DNA of 64,000 nucleotides from Acetobacter aceti (lineage in GTDB: Bacteria > Pseudomonadota > Alphaproteobacteria > Acetobacterales > Acetobacteraceae), in contig NZ_CP014692.1 of the NCBI RefSeq assembly GCF_002005445.1, forward strand, positions 3,263,501-3,327,500. The letters run 5' to 3'. The notes beneath the pieces were generated by a model. It had not been told where the DNA came from. It did no database searches and worked only from the letters and a program-made list of their open reading frames with translations. Shown here piece by piece: positions 37,253-47,160 of the stretch (positions are counted from its first letter, which is position 1; the number at the start of each line of letters is the position of its first letter). Both the position numbers and the translations under genes were made by a program.

Positions 37253-38112
37253 AGGGTGTTATGTACTTTCGCGCGTGATTGTTTCAGTAATGCTGAATGA
37301 AGCAAGCTCGCAAGCCGTATCCCTCTGACGTGTCAGACGAAGAATGGTCGTTGGTTGTTCCGTATCTGGTTCTGATGCGAGAGGACGCGGAACAGCGGCG
37401 GCATGATCTGCGCGAACTGTTCAACGGGTTGCGCTACGTGATCCGCTACGGGATCGCCTGGCGCGCCATGCCGAACGATCTGCCGCCCTGGTCGGCGGTC
37501 TATCAGCAATCCCGTCGCTGGATGGAGGCAGGCTGCTTCGAAGCGCTGGCGTCTGACCTGCGTGCTGTGCTGCGCATGGCCTCAGGCCGCAAGGCGGAAC
37601 CCACGGCGGCTATTCTTGACAGCCGAACCTTGCGTTCGACGCCGGAGAGCGGGGCACGCGCCGGATATGATGGGGCCAAACGCAAAAAGGGCTCGAAACT
37701 GCATATGGCCGTGGACACGTTTGGCCATCTGCTGGCCCTGCACGTCACGCCAGCCAATCGGGACGATCGCGCCGAGGTCGGACGCCTCGCTGCCGCCATT
37801 CAGGAAGTGACGGACGAAAGCGTCGAACTGGCCTATGTCGATCAGGGATATACGGGTGAGAGGCCGGCAGAGGCAGCGCGGGCTCACGGTATCGCCCTTG
37901 AGGTCGTCAAATTGCCCGAGGCCAAGCGCGGTTTTGTTCTGCTACCTCGTCGCTGGGTCGTCGAAAGATCTTTCGCATGGGCCACGCGATGCCGTAGGCT
38001 CGTCAAGGATTACGAGCGCTATGCCTCAACACTCGCAAGTCTCCATGTCGTCGCTTTCGCATGCTTCATGCTCAGAAACGCCGCTATACTCGCTCAAGGT
38101 GCATAACACCTT
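37253..38112 (+). mobile_element. 860-bp IS5-family insertion sequence, copy 2
   Basis: Same element as at 22193-23052, in the opposite orientation, with the same end sequences. The flanking tetranucleotides are CTAG (37249-37252) and CTAA (38113-38116). Both fit the YTAR target but differ in one base, so one flank has mutated or the target duplication is imperfect. Confidence 0.9.
37297..38106 (+). CDS. IS5-family transposase (copy 2)
   Basis: An intact 269-residue transposase with the same sequence as copy 1 at 22199-23008, including the DDE residues in ILDSRTLRS, YVDQGYTGER and WVVERSFAWA. It starts at ATG 37297, 45 bases inside the left end. Its identity to copy 1 indicates recent activity in this strain. 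Confidence 0.92.
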   Translation: MKQARKPYPSDVSDEEWSLVVPYLVLMREDAEQRRHDLRELFNGLRYVIRYGIAWRAMPNDLPPWSAVYQQSRRWMEAGCFEALASDLRAVLRMASGRKAEPTAAILDSRTLRSTPESGARAGYDGAKRKKGSKLHMAVDTFGHLLALHVTPANRDDRAEVGRLAAAIQEVTDESVELAYVDQGYTGERPAEAARAHGIALEVVKLPEAKRGFVLLPRRWVVERSFAWATRCRRLVKDYERYASTLASLHVVAFACFMLRNAAILAQGA

Positions 38113-38928
38113 CTAAAGCCGCGCTGCGTCATACCGTTCCCCCCTCCATATGCAGCGCCATTTCCTGACGTCCCATTGGGCTCTGCATAAACACCTGGAG
38201 TATAACGCAATGCTTGCTGAACACTTTGTGGCTGCTGATCCTGCATAAATTGTTTTGTAACTACATAAATAGAATTCGGTATTTCGGTAAGTGGCGTGTC
38301 TGTCTTGGTGCCTGACATTGTATCGGTTGCGACGTATCCAACACCGGGCCCAGTGGGGTCTTGATGTGTGACTGTCCCCCCTACGCGAACAGGGCCAAGC
38401 GTGATGTTGGCTGAAGCAGTTACCAAGGTAACGACGTTACCATTGACGCGATAAGTTAGTCCTGTGCCACTCAGAATTTGTGCCAGAGACTGCGAAGGCG
38501 ACATTGTTCCATTGACCGCATGGGACGTCTTACCTTCGACCAATGACGCTGGAATACTCACCTGCAAACCAGCCTGACGACCAAACTGTGTCAGTGCGGC
38601 GGGCAAAGATTGCGCAGATATGTGAAACTCTTTTGCCGTCGTCTGCGCGTGCAGTGGCGAAACTGCAATTCCGCCCAAAGCCGATGTCAGCAAAAAGACC
38701 TTGGAATTTCCAATATATTTCCGCATCCGTGCGTCGCCGGATTTTGCACCCATCACCTGATGACCTTCTCTATGCTACAGCCCGATGGCGCTTGCTGCGT
38801 TGCGTATTTTATGCGAACGCGACGCAACTGCATGCCCTATGTTTCTACTGACTGTTGAGAAGGTCTTTTTTGAAATTTCTGAAAAATAAAATATAGGCTG
38901 ATTTATATGGTGCCCTTAAAACAAGGAG

Positions 38929-39933
38929 TTAGCTTTCAGAAAGAATCACGAGCCATGGCGATATTCTGGTAATTTTAATTCCATAGGCATCGGCCAAAGC
39001 CTTGATTGCTGCCTGTGGATGCCGCAGATCGTAGACACCCGTTACGCGGCGGGTGCCGAGCCTCCCCCCCCGAAGAATAAGTAGTCCTCGGTGCCACGGA
39101 CGGATCGCCTCCACGACATCGGATATTGGCCGGTTCTGGACAGTGAGCACCCCGTCACGCCATCCCGCGATTATAGTCGGGTCGGCATTACCCCGTCTCA
39201 CAAGATGATCAGCAGAGATCGCAGCAGTTTGTCCGGCGACAAGATCCTCGGATATCGCTGGTGGGTTAACAGACGTTACCCTGACCGCACCGCTTTCTAC
39301 AGAAACCTCTGTTTCCCGTTCTGCTTCCTGCACGTCGAATTTCGTACCGACATCCATGACGTCCAGATCATGCGCGACGACGTGGAAGGGTTGCTCTGCT
39401 GAATGTCTTACATCAAACCACGCTTCCCCTTCCAACAGCCGAACAGTGTGTGAATGCGCATCGGATGTGAATGCGATCGCGGAACGGGGAGCAAGAGTCA
39501 CAGTGCTTCCATCGGGCAGAGACACAGTTCGTAACTGGCCTATACCCGTCACCTGATCCGCCTGAAAAAAGAGGCGCACATCAGAACCAACAATGAACCA
39601 ACTTACCGCCACACTCGCGGCAAGGGCTGTTACCCCATACAATCGTCTGCGACGCACAGTTCGCCCGAACGCGACCTGCCCAACGACCATAGAAGACGCA
39701 GCCTTGTTCAAGACCGGACGCCATGTGTCTTCAAATGCTGGCTTCGTTTCGCCTATACCGCCGTAAACCCGTGAGATTTTGGCCCAGGCACGCGCATTCT
39801 CTTCTGTCGCGTGTAACCAGATATTGAACTTCTGACGGATTGTCTGATTTTCACCCTCTTCCTGGAGCGAAATTACCCAATCCAGGGCCTCACTTTCTTC
39901 GGGCGTCAGATTTTCCAGATCATCGGTCTCCAC
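38929..39933 (-). CDS. FecR-family anti-sigma/signal transducer 3
   Basis: I place the start at GTG 39933 (VETDDLENLTPEESEALDWV), 7 bases after GGGGGC; the frame is open to 40056. The cytoplasmic part holds FNIWLHATEENARAWAKISR, then a membrane segment (LYGVTALAASVAVSWFIVG), the FecR domain (TVSLPDGSTVTLAPRSAIAF, RLLEGEAWFDVRHSAEQPFH) and a C-terminal region ending ITRISPWLVILSES. It should couple sigma factor 3 to receptor 3, which is now disrupted. Confidence 0.9.
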   Translation of the reverse strand: METDDLENLTPEESEALDWVISLQEEGENQTIRQKFNIWLHATEENARAWAKISRVYGGIGETKPAFEDTWRPVLNKAASSMVVGQVAFGRTVRRRRLYGVTALAASVAVSWFIVGSDVRLFFQADQVTGIGQLRTVSLPDGSTVTLAPRSAIAFTSDAHSHTVRLLEGEAWFDVRHSAEQPFHVVAHDLDVMDVGTKFDVQEAERETEVSVESGAVRVTSVNPPAISEDLVAGQTAAISADHLVRRGNADPTIIAGWRDGVLTVQNRPISDVVEAIRPWHRGLLILRGGRLGTRRVTGVYDLRHPQAAIKALADAYGIKITRISPWLVILSES

Positions 39934-40065
39934 CGCGAAGCCCCCAAACACAAACGGACATGCGGGAAGGCTACCCGTAGGCAGACCGATCCATCTCCCT
40001 CTCATTATGAAGAGACTATTGGACACGGGATTTTTTCGGGAAAAACATCTTGGCATACGAGAAAA

Positions 40066-40590
40066 TCAGCCCAACTTCGTCAGGCAGTGCGCCACACCCT
40101 TACGTATGAAATAATGAGCCTGCGTCGTGGAAACATCCAGCGCTTCCGCGATTTCCCGCAGTTTTGCACCACCCAGACGGTGCATTTCGACGGCTATCCG
40201 TATGTTATCCGGCAATTCAGACAACGCTTCCTGAAGCCGGAAAATTTCCATACGCGAAAGTGTCTGTTGTTCTGGCGAAGCTTCCGTCGATGCCATTTCG
40301 GCCAGATTTGTATCTGAATCCGCGACAAATATCCGCTCGCGCCTTTTCCGTGACCGGATATGGTCAAGGGCCAGATTATGCACTACGCGTCGCAGATAAG
40401 CCGCTGGTTTTTCCAGTAACTGCTTGGCTGCTGCTTCAGCCAGTCGGACATAAGCCTCCTGGACAACCTCTTCTGCCTGATCACGGCTTCCCGTCAGACG
40501 CCAAGCGTAACTCACCATTTCGCCGTGCGCCTGCGCGCTATGTTTGTAGGTTGCCGTGCTCACCCGCCGCTGTCCTGAATTCCGACTCAC
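40066..40590 (-). CDS. ECF sigma factor 3, FecI type
   Basis: A sigma factor of up to 174 residues with region 2 (SRDQAEEVVQEAYVRLAEAA, YLRRVVHNLALDHIRSRKRR) and region 4 (ELPDNIRIAVEMHRLGGAKL, REIAEALDVSTTQAHYFIRK). The ATG at 40590 is only 4 bases from a Fur-like motif. A GTG at 40563 (VSTATYKHSAQ) would put the motif 31 bases upstream and may be the real start. It heads the third fecI-fecR-receptor cassette. Confidence 0.9.
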   Translation of the reverse strand: MSRNSGQRRVSTATYKHSAQAHGEMVSYAWRLTGSRDQAEEVVQEAYVRLAEAAAKQLLEKPAAYLRRVVHNLALDHIRSRKRRERIFVADSDTNLAEMASTEASPEQQTLSRMEIFRLQEALSELPDNIRIAVEMHRLGGAKLREIAEALDVSTTQAHYFIRKGVAHCLTKLG

Positions 40591-40594
40591 AAAG

Positions 40595-40609
40595 TGAGAA
40601 CCGTTCGCA
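40595..40609. promoter_or_regulatory. Fur-box-like motif upstream of sigma gene 3
   Basis: TGAGAACCGTTCGCA matches the motif upstream of sigma gene 2 (26766-26780) at 13 of 15 positions, in the same orientation relative to the gene. Conservation of this element before two separate fecI genes supports a shared operator, probably for Fur. Confidence 0.5.
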
Positions 40610-41031
40610 TTTCTGGTTACGTCAGGACACCGTGAAAAGCAAGGAGAACGGAAGTAGACCTAAACCGCTTGGCCCGATTCCTCCCCTTCCCGGCGCTCAT
40701 CTGGCGCACCCCACGCGTCCGAAAACTACGCGGTTTTTCTCCCCCTGATGATTCCTATATGATTCCAGTTAGCGCTCTGGAACGCCAAAAGGCGGCTTGC
40801 GCCGCCTTTTAAGTCATTGATTTCGTTTGGAATTCATGGTTGCGGGGGCACGGTTTGGCCGATACCGACATTCACTTCAGATCAAAATATAATTACGATA
40901 TTTCAATGTTTTAACACTTTAAATACGGACAAGTGTCTATTTGCGGCCTATGAAAGCTAATACTAAGAAGGCGAAGCAACTACCCAAGAATTATACATCT
41001 ACTCACAAAGCTACCCAGCGTCCGAATGACC
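40610..41031. other. Intergenic region between sigma gene 3 and kdpE
   Basis: No gene is seen. It contains a strong bidirectional terminator (40787-40810). A sequence at 40853-40873 partly resembles the tRNA-fMet 3' end (TTGCGGGGGCA shared), and then AT-rich DNA runs to the kdpE stop. Confidence 0.5.
40787..40810 (+). terminator. Bidirectional intrinsic terminator
   Basis: AAAAGGCGGC-TTGC-GCCGCCTTTT forms a 10-bp stem with a 4-base loop, preceded by A-run and followed by T-run. It can act in both directions and probably ends transcription coming from the kdp operon on the minus strand. Confidence 0.8.
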
Positions 41032-41718
41032 TCACTCCACAAGGGTCAGACGGTACCCAATCCCAGTCTCTGTGATAATGTGCTGCGGCCTCTCAGGGTT
41101 AATTTCCAACTTCTGGCGCAGTTGCCGAATATACACCCTTAACTGCTGGACATCTCCGTTCGCCCCCCAAAGCTGCCCCAATATATGCTTATGGGTCAGG
41201 ACACGTCCTGCATGACGGATCAGGAGTCGTAGAATATCCCATTCTCGCGGCGAAAGATGGACTTCATCGCCGCTACGGGTCACAATTCGACGAACGAGAT
41301 CCACGTTGAGATCACCTGAGACATAGAGCGGAATCGTGCCTTCTTTCTGAAGGGCATGCCTGAGCGCGGCGCGCAGCCGGGCGATCAGCTCGGCCATGCC
41401 GAAAGGTTTGGTAACATAATCATCCGCTCCTAGGTCCAGGGCAGCCACTTTGCCCCGTTCGTCATCGCGCACCGAAAGTACGACAATCGGCAAAGTGGGC
41501 AACGTCAGGCGTATCTGGCGAATGACTTCGATACCGTCCATGTCTGGAAGTCCCAGATCAAGCAGCACGACATCGATCTCTTCGGCTTTCACCGCCGCCA
41601 GCGCGCTCATGCCGTTTCCAGCCTCGATCACGCGCCAGTCCTGGGTCGCGAGACTGGTTCGCAGAAGACGCCGGATGGCGGGTTCGTCATCGACAACGAG
41701 GACACGCGGCGCACTCAT
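41032..41718 (-). CDS. kdpE: KdpE response regulator
   Basis: A 228-residue OmpR-type regulator. The receiver domain has the phosphorylated Asp in VVLLDLGLPDMDG and the Lys in GADDYVTKPFGMAEL. The C-terminal winged helix has LSPREWDILRLLIRHAGRVL and VRIYIRQLRQKL-type helices. It activates the kdp operon when potassium is limiting or osmolarity is high. Its ATG overlaps the kdpD stop by 4 bases, and it is the last gene of the kdpFABCDE operon. Confidence 0.95.
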   Translation of the reverse strand: MSAPRVLVVDDEPAIRRLLRTSLATQDWRVIEAGNGMSALAAVKAEEIDVVLLDLGLPDMDGIEVIRQIRLTLPTLPIVVLSVRDDERGKVAALDLGADDYVTKPFGMAELIARLRAALRHALQKEGTIPLYVSGDLNVDLVRRIVTRSGDEVHLSPREWDILRLLIRHAGRVLTHKHILGQLWGANGDVQQLRVYIRQLRQKLEINPERPQHIITETGIGYRLTLVE

Positions 41719-44396
41719 CCTGATACCTCCGCTACAATCGGAAAACTTATCGTAAACACGGCCCCGGTGCGATCAGGACGGTTTTCCGCCGTGATCGAAC
41801 CACCCGCAGTTTCGACAAATCCTTTAGCGATCGCGAGACCAAGTCCCGTTCCCGGTCGCTGCCGATCCGAGAATTGGATACGTGTGAATTTGTCGAATAC
41901 CCGTTCAGGATTGTCGGCGGGCAGACCAGGGCCTTCGTCGGTCAGACGCAGGCGGATACTTCCCCCTTTTCGTGCGATTTCGATCATCACCATGCTGCCC
42001 TCGGGAGTATATTTCGCGGCGTTATCGAGAATATTGAATAATGCCTGCTCCACGAGAACGTCATCCAGCGGGACCAGTGGCAGATCGGGTGCGACCTTGA
42101 GCGATACGTGATGATGCCGGAGAATCACGGCAGCACGCGCCAGCGCGCTTCCGGCAATCTCGCCCAGATCGCAGAGTTGTCGCGCGGGGGTCAGAGCTCC
42201 GGCTTCCAGCCTCGTCATGTCGAGCAAGTTGGCGACGAAACGCGAGAGGCGTTCAGCTTCCTCACGAATAGTGGACAGAAGCTCTTTCCGATCCTTGTCA
42301 TCCAGCAGAGCGTCATAACTATCGAGACTGGACGCCGCCCCGAGGATGGAGGAAAGCGGTGTGCGCAGGTCGTGCGAGATCGATGAAAGAAGCGCCCCAC
42401 GCAAACGTTCGGTTTCCGCGTGCAAACGCGCCTGATCGAGATCCTGTGACAAGACGATGCGCTCGATCGCGAGTGCAGTCTGATCGCCCAACGCATCGAC
42501 GAGACGCTGCTGCTCCTGCCCGAGCAGGAGTCCGGGACCATCAGAATCCAAACCAATCACCCCGATAGGTCCACGTGCTGTCCGCAATGGCACAAACAAC
42601 CGACGTGCACCCGGAAGATTATCGGAGCCCCGTCCCGCCGCACGATCATGTCGCCACGCCCATGTCGCCGCCGCAAGGTCAGCAGAGTCCAAACTTTTTT
42701 CCGGCGGATCGCTGGCGCGGATGATGAGTTTGTCGTCGTGCGGCAGAAGAATGACGATCTGCCGGTCGAGCATTTCGGCGATCTGCCGACAGGTCGTCCA
42801 CAAAAGCTCATCCATGGATGTGATGCCGGTGAGCTTACGACTGAACTCGTACAATGACTCGGTAATCTCCGCCCGATGCCGCGCAACGATCGCCTGCGCA
42901 CGGACCCGATTGCCAAGGTGACTGGCCGTGACGGCGGTTATGGAAAAAAAAACGAGAGCCGCGATGTTGTCGGGCGAAGATATAACGAACGTATAAAGTG
43001 GCGGCAGAAAGAAAAAATTGAACAACAGCACGGCCATGACCGAGGCGTAGAGTGAGGGCCACAAGCCAAAGCCGAGAGCAACACCGAGCACGGCTGTCAA
43101 GAATGTCAGCGAGACATTCTGAACCTCCATCCCATGACGAAGCGCTAGAGACAGAACAAGTGCGGCAGCCACAATGCCGGTCGCCGCGATATAGGGACTG
43201 AAGGCGAGCGGGCGCTTTTCCGACCTTTCTTCTACGTCGCCATCAACATCGGTCGCCCCCACGACATGGACCGGAATATCTCCAGCCCGGTCGGCCAGAA
43301 TACGCGTTACCGATGCCCAAGCCCATGGCATCAGCCAGTTTGTCCAGGGACTGCTTACGGGACGTCCGGCGACAATCTGCGTGATATTGTGGCGCCGCGC
43401 CCAGACCAGTGTCTCGGCCGCAACGTCCTGGCCCGGTATCGTGACCGTCTCCGCACCCATCGACTGCGCGAGATGCATCTGGCTTGCCGTGCGCTGACGA
43501 ATTGTCACACCAGCTTCCCGGCTGGTCTCCACATGCAGCACCGTCCAGGGTGCGTGAAACCGTTCGGCGAGCCGCCGTCCATAGCGTAGCAGGCTTCCAT
43601 CAACATCCTGAAGCGTAAGGCAGACAAGAATCCGCTCTCCCGCTGCCCATGGACCGTTGATCGCGTTGGAGCGCATATGGTCGATCAACTGGGCGTCGAC
43701 CTGCCGCGCGGTCTGTCGCAGTGCAAGTTCGCGCAACGCGGTCAGATTTCCCGGCGAGAAATAATTCCGCATCGCCCGCGCCGCCGCCGGCGCCGTATAG
43801 ACCTTGCCTTCGCGCAGCCGTTGCAAAAGGTCGGCTGGCGTCAGGTCAATCAACTCGATCTCGTCGGCCCGGTCAATCACAGTATCGGGCACGGTTTCAC
43901 GTACGCGAATCCGGGTAATACCGGCAACGATGTCGTTCAGGCTCTCCAGATGCTGGATATTGACCGTGGTGAAGACATCAATTCCGACAGCGAGTAGCTC
44001 CTCGACATCCATCCAGCGTTTCGGATGACGGCTGCCCGATCCATTCGTATGCGCCAGTTCATCGACCAGTACCAGCCGGGGCTGACGGGCGAGGATCGCG
44101 TCCAGATCCATCTCAGTCAGCGTCTGGCCCCGGTAAGCCACGACACGACGGGGCACGACCTCCAGACCGTCGAGCAGGGCCGCAGTTTCGGATCGCCCGT
44201 GTGTCTCGACGATGCCCACCACGACGTCGACGCCATCCCTTATGAGCCGGTGCGCCGTCGTGAGCATCTCGAAGGTTTTGCCCACGCCGGGAGCCGCGCC
44301 GACAAATATCTTTAGCCGACCGCGCGTCCCGCCCATTTCATGGGTGGTCTGGCGCAGAAGCGCATCAGGATCGGGTCTGTCGATACGGTCCTCCAT
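41715..44396 (-). CDS. kdpD: KdpD sensor histidine kinase
   Basis: An 893-residue inner-membrane sensor of potassium and turgor. The N-terminal KdpD domain has Walker A (GAAPGVGKTFEMLTTAHRL, about residue 33) and LVDELAHTNGSGSRHPKRW. A universal-stress-like domain follows (about 250-370), then four membrane helices (about 400-500), a GAF region, the phospho-acceptor His in SSISHDLRTPLSSILG and the ATPase motifs DNAAKYTPEG and GTGLGLAIAKGF. The length matches E. coli KdpD. It phosphorylates KdpE, encoded directly downstream. Confidence 0.95.
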   Translation of the reverse strand: MEDRIDRPDPDALLRQTTHEMGGTRGRLKIFVGAAPGVGKTFEMLTTAHRLIRDGVDVVVGIVETHGRSETAALLDGLEVVPRRVVAYRGQTLTEMDLDAILARQPRLVLVDELAHTNGSGSRHPKRWMDVEELLAVGIDVFTTVNIQHLESLNDIVAGITRIRVRETVPDTVIDRADEIELIDLTPADLLQRLREGKVYTAPAAARAMRNYFSPGNLTALRELALRQTARQVDAQLIDHMRSNAINGPWAAGERILVCLTLQDVDGSLLRYGRRLAERFHAPWTVLHVETSREAGVTIRQRTASQMHLAQSMGAETVTIPGQDVAAETLVWARRHNITQIVAGRPVSSPWTNWLMPWAWASVTRILADRAGDIPVHVVGATDVDGDVEERSEKRPLAFSPYIAATGIVAAALVLSLALRHGMEVQNVSLTFLTAVLGVALGFGLWPSLYASVMAVLLFNFFFLPPLYTFVISSPDNIAALVFFSITAVTASHLGNRVRAQAIVARHRAEITESLYEFSRKLTGITSMDELLWTTCRQIAEMLDRQIVILLPHDDKLIIRASDPPEKSLDSADLAAATWAWRHDRAAGRGSDNLPGARRLFVPLRTARGPIGVIGLDSDGPGLLLGQEQQRLVDALGDQTALAIERIVLSQDLDQARLHAETERLRGALLSSISHDLRTPLSSILGAASSLDSYDALLDDKDRKELLSTIREEAERLSRFVANLLDMTRLEAGALTPARQLCDLGEIAGSALARAAVILRHHHVSLKVAPDLPLVPLDDVLVEQALFNILDNAAKYTPEGSMVMIEIARKGGSIRLRLTDEGPGLPADNPERVFDKFTRIQFSDRQRPGTGLGLAIAKGFVETAGGSITAENRPDRTGAVFTISFPIVAEVSG

Positions 44397-44399
44397 CAG

Positions 44400-45014
44400 C
44401 TATTTCATAGCATCAAGTGCCAAGTTCAACCGCAGGACATTTATACGCGGCTCTCCAAGCACTCCCGCCAGCGGCGCCTGGGTCATGCGCAGGATCAGGT
44501 CGTGTACCCTCTCCTCAGGAAGTTTCCGGGCCGCAGCGATCCGGGACACCTGGAACCGGGCGGCCTGGGGTGAGATGTCCGGGTCCAGACCGCTGCCCGA
44601 CGTCGTCACCAGATCGGCCGGAATGGCAAGCCCCTCTCTGACGGCCTCCGGATTTTCAGCCCGTAGCGCGGCGACGCTTGCCGTGACCCTGTCCACGAGA
44701 GATTTCGAGGTCGGACCGAGGTTGGAGCCCACGGACGCTGCGGCATTGTAGGGCAGCGGCCCCGATTTCGACGCATCGACCGGATCTGGACCGCTGGTAG
44801 CTGAGGGGCGGGGATGGAAATAGCGCGGCGAGGTGAAATTCTGCCCGATGAGTTCAGAGCCGACCGGCTTGCCATCCACAAGGACGAGACTTCCCCCCGC
44901 CTGTCGCGGAAAAAGGACGCTTGCGGCCCCTGTGATGGCCAGCGGATAGAGCACGCCAGTGACAACGGAAAGGAAGAGAAACAGGACGAGGGCGGGTCTC
45001 AGTTCGCGAAGCAT
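44400..45014 (-). CDS. kdpC: KdpC subunit of high-affinity K+ ATPase
   Basis: A single-helix chaperone subunit of the KdpFABC potassium pump. I take ATG 45014 (MLRELRPALVLFLFLSVVTG) as start because GAAGGAAAAAG precedes it; an in-frame ATG at 45041 would overlap kdpB. Family motifs are the N-terminal helix, SELIGQNFTSPRYFHPRPSA, GSNLGPTSKSLVDRV and the C-terminal GEPRINVLRLNLALDAM. The length of about 204 residues is normal. Confidence 0.95.
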   Translation of the reverse strand: MLRELRPALVLFLFLSVVTGVLYPLAITGAASVLFPRQAGGSLVLVDGKPVGSELIGQNFTSPRYFHPRPSATSGPDPVDASKSGPLPYNAAASVGSNLGPTSKSLVDRVTASVAALRAENPEAVREGLAIPADLVTTSGSGLDPDISPQAARFQVSRIAAARKLPEERVHDLILRMTQAPLAGVLGEPRINVLRLNLALDAMK

Positions 45015-45027
45015 GGAACTTTTTCCT

Positions 45028-47145
45028 TCAGGCGATGCCAAGCGCGTTGACGAGCAGGTCGATCAGCTTGATGCCGACGAACGGCGCCACGACACCGCCA
45101 ACACCGAAAGCGAGAAGATTGCGTCGCAGGAGCGCGGCCGCCCCGACGGGGCGATAGCGCACCCCCGTGAGCGAAAGGGGAATAAGAAAGATGATGATGA
45201 GGGCGTTGAAGATGATCGCTGACAGGATGGCGCTCTGCGGTGTGCCTAGGCGCATGACGTTCAACGCCGAGAGCTGCGGATAGAAGCCTATGAACATGGC
45301 CGGGATGATGGCGAAATATTTCGCCACGTCGTTGGCGATTGAGAACGTGGTCAGCGCGCCGCGTGTCATCAGGAGCTGTTTGCCGATCCCCACGATCTCG
45401 ATCAGCTTCGTCGGATCGCTGTCGAGATCGACCATGTTTCCGGCTTCGCGGGCAGCCATTGTGCCGGTGTTCATCGCCACACCGACATCCGCCTGCGCCA
45501 GGGCGGGAGCATCGTTGGTACCGTCGCCGCACATGGCCACAAGCTTGCCTTCAGCCTGTTCCTTGCGAATCAATGCGAGCTTGGCTTCTGGCGTGGCTTG
45601 AGCAAGAAAATCGTCCACGCCACTTTCGGCAGCGATCGCAGCGGCCGTGAGAGGATTGTCGCCCGTTATCATGACCGTGCGGATACCCATACGGCGCAAT
45701 TCGGCGAAACGCTCACGAATGCCACCCTTGACGACGTCCTTGAGCGCCACGATCCCGAGCAACCTGTCGTCGTCCACCACGGCCAGCGGCGTGCCCCCGG
45801 CGCGTCCCACGGTGTCCGCGTTCGCAATCGCCGCCTGGGCGGAAGCATCTGCCGGATTGCCGAGATAGGCCAGCACACTGTCCACGGCTCCCTTGCGGAT
45901 GCAACGCTCGCCGATGTCAACGCCGCTCATGCGGGTCTGGGCGGTAAACGGAACAAACTGCATCCCGGCCTGTGCCATTTCCCGGGCACGGATGTTGAAA
46001 CGCTCCTTCGCCAGCACAACGATTGAACGCCCCTCCGGGGTCTCATCGGCCAGCGAGGCAAGTTGGGCCGCGTCCGCGAGTTCCTGTTCCGTCACGCCCG
46101 GAACCGGAAGAAAATCCGAGGCCTGACGATTGCCTATGGTGATCGTACCGGTCTTGTCCAACAACAGCGTATCGACATCACCCGCTGCCTCCACCGCTCG
46201 ACCGGACATGGCGAGCACATTGAAGCGGATCAGCCGATCCATGCCTGCGATGCCGATGGACGAAAGCAGCGCGCCGATGGTGGTCGGAATGAGCGTCACG
46301 AACAGCGCGACCAGCACAAGAACGGGAATCTGTCCGCCGGCATAGGCGGCGAAAGACGGAATTGTCGCGATCGCGAAGATGAAGACGAGTGTAAGTCCCG
46401 CAAGCAGGATGTTGAGGGCTATCTCGTTAGGCGTCTTCTGGCGCTGCGCCCCCTCGACGAGCCCGATCATGCGGTCCAGGAAGGTTGAGCCCTGCGCGGC
46501 AGTAATTCTGACGATGATCCAGTCTGACAGGACGCGTGTGCCACCCGTGACAGCAGAACGATCGCCACCGCTCTCCCGCACAACCGGCGCTGACTCGCCA
46601 GTAATCGCGGACTCGTCGATCGAGGCGACGCCCTCGATGACCTCACCGTCACTCGGCACGAAGTCACCCGCCTCGACGAGCACCACGTCGCCGGGCTGAA
46701 GCTCGGGCGCAGGCACTTCTTCGTACACACCCGCATAGGACCATTGGCCAGTATCGGTGGGCAGAAGCCGCTTACCCGTTGCATCCGTCCGTGCCCGGCG
46801 AAGACTCGCCGCCTGAGCTTTCCCGCGCCCCTCTGCGACGGCTTCGGCAAAATTCGCGAACAGCACCGTAAACCAGAGCCAGAGATTGATCTGGATGGCG
46901 AAGCCAATATGCGGTGCGCCCGTCGCCAGGTCACGAATCAGCAGGATCGTGGTCAGTGTGGAGACGATCTCCACGACGAACATGACCGGGTTATGCCACA
47001 TGACACGCGGGTCGAGCTTGCGAAAGCTCTCGCGGATCGCGGGCACCAGAAGATCGGCACGCAGAAGACTCGAACGGCCCGGATCGCCGTCATTTTCTTT
47101 TCCGCCCGATCCATCATGAGCCGGGATTATAGATTGAACAGTCAT
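45028..47145 (-). CDS. kdpB: KdpB, ATPase subunit of the K+ transporter
   Basis: A 705-residue P-type ATPase that drives potassium uptake by hydrolysing ATP. Hallmarks are the phosphorylated Asp in [17 protein letters not shown] (about residue 315), the TGESAPV actuator loop ([17 protein letters not shown]) and the hinge [20 protein letters not shown]. Length and motifs are those of KdpB. It is the second structural gene of the operon, downstream of kdpA. Confidence 0.96.
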   Translation of the reverse strand: MTVQSIIPAHDGSGGKENDGDPGRSSLLRADLLVPAIRESFRKLDPRVMWHNPVMFVVEIVSTLTTILLIRDLATGAPHIGFAIQINLWLWFTVLFANFAEAVAEGRGKAQAASLRRARTDATGKRLLPTDTGQWSYAGVYEEVPAPELQPGDVVLVEAGDFVPSDGEVIEGVASIDESAITGESAPVVRESGGDRSAVTGGTRVLSDWIIVRITAAQGSTFLDRMIGLVEGAQRQKTPNEIALNILLAGLTLVFIFAIATIPSFAAYAGGQIPVLVLVALFVTLIPTTIGALLSSIGIAGMDRLIRFNVLAMSGRAVEAAGDVDTLLLDKTGTITIGNRQASDFLPVPGVTEQELADAAQLASLADETPEGRSIVVLAKERFNIRAREMAQAGMQFVPFTAQTRMSGVDIGERCIRKGAVDSVLAYLGNPADASAQAAIANADTVGRAGGTPLAVVDDDRLLGIVALKDVVKGGIRERFAELRRMGIRTVMITGDNPLTAAAIAAESGVDDFLAQATPEAKLALIRKEQAEGKLVAMCGDGTNDAPALAQADVGVAMNTGTMAAREAGNMVDLDSDPTKLIEIVGIGKQLLMTRGALTTFSIANDVAKYFAIIPAMFIGFYPQLSALNVMRLGTPQSAILSAIIFNALIIIFLIPLSLTGVRYRPVGAAALLRRNLLAFGVGGVVAPFVGIKLIDLLVNALGIA

Positions 47146-47160
47146 GATGATGCTATCCCG

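Larger units (their letters stand above)
35364..38756 (-). pseudogene. TonB-dependent siderophore receptor 3, split by an IS
   Basis: The N-terminal part (38756 to 38113) has a signal peptide (LLTSALGGIAVSPLHAQ), the STN domain (FHISAQSLPAALTQFGRQAG) and the plug start (IPNSIYVVTKQFMQDQQPQS) up to MTQRGF. The C-terminal part (37252 to 35364) resumes with SSKQFVDGLMTNSSSAGETT and runs through the barrel to NLTYNW. Removing the 860-bp IS and 4 target bases restores RGFSSKQFVDG in frame and gives 842 residues. It is closely related to receptor 2 and follows the third fecI-fecR pair. The insertion cuts the plug domain, so the receptor is inactive. Confidence 0.92.

Noticed and set aside
40853..40873. 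Possible second attachment site: TTGCGGGGGCA shared with the tRNA-fMet 3' end.
   Set aside because: Only 11 contiguous bases match and the rest diverges (about 17 of 21). No integrase or tRNA lies beside it. Chance or strong decay cannot be separated.
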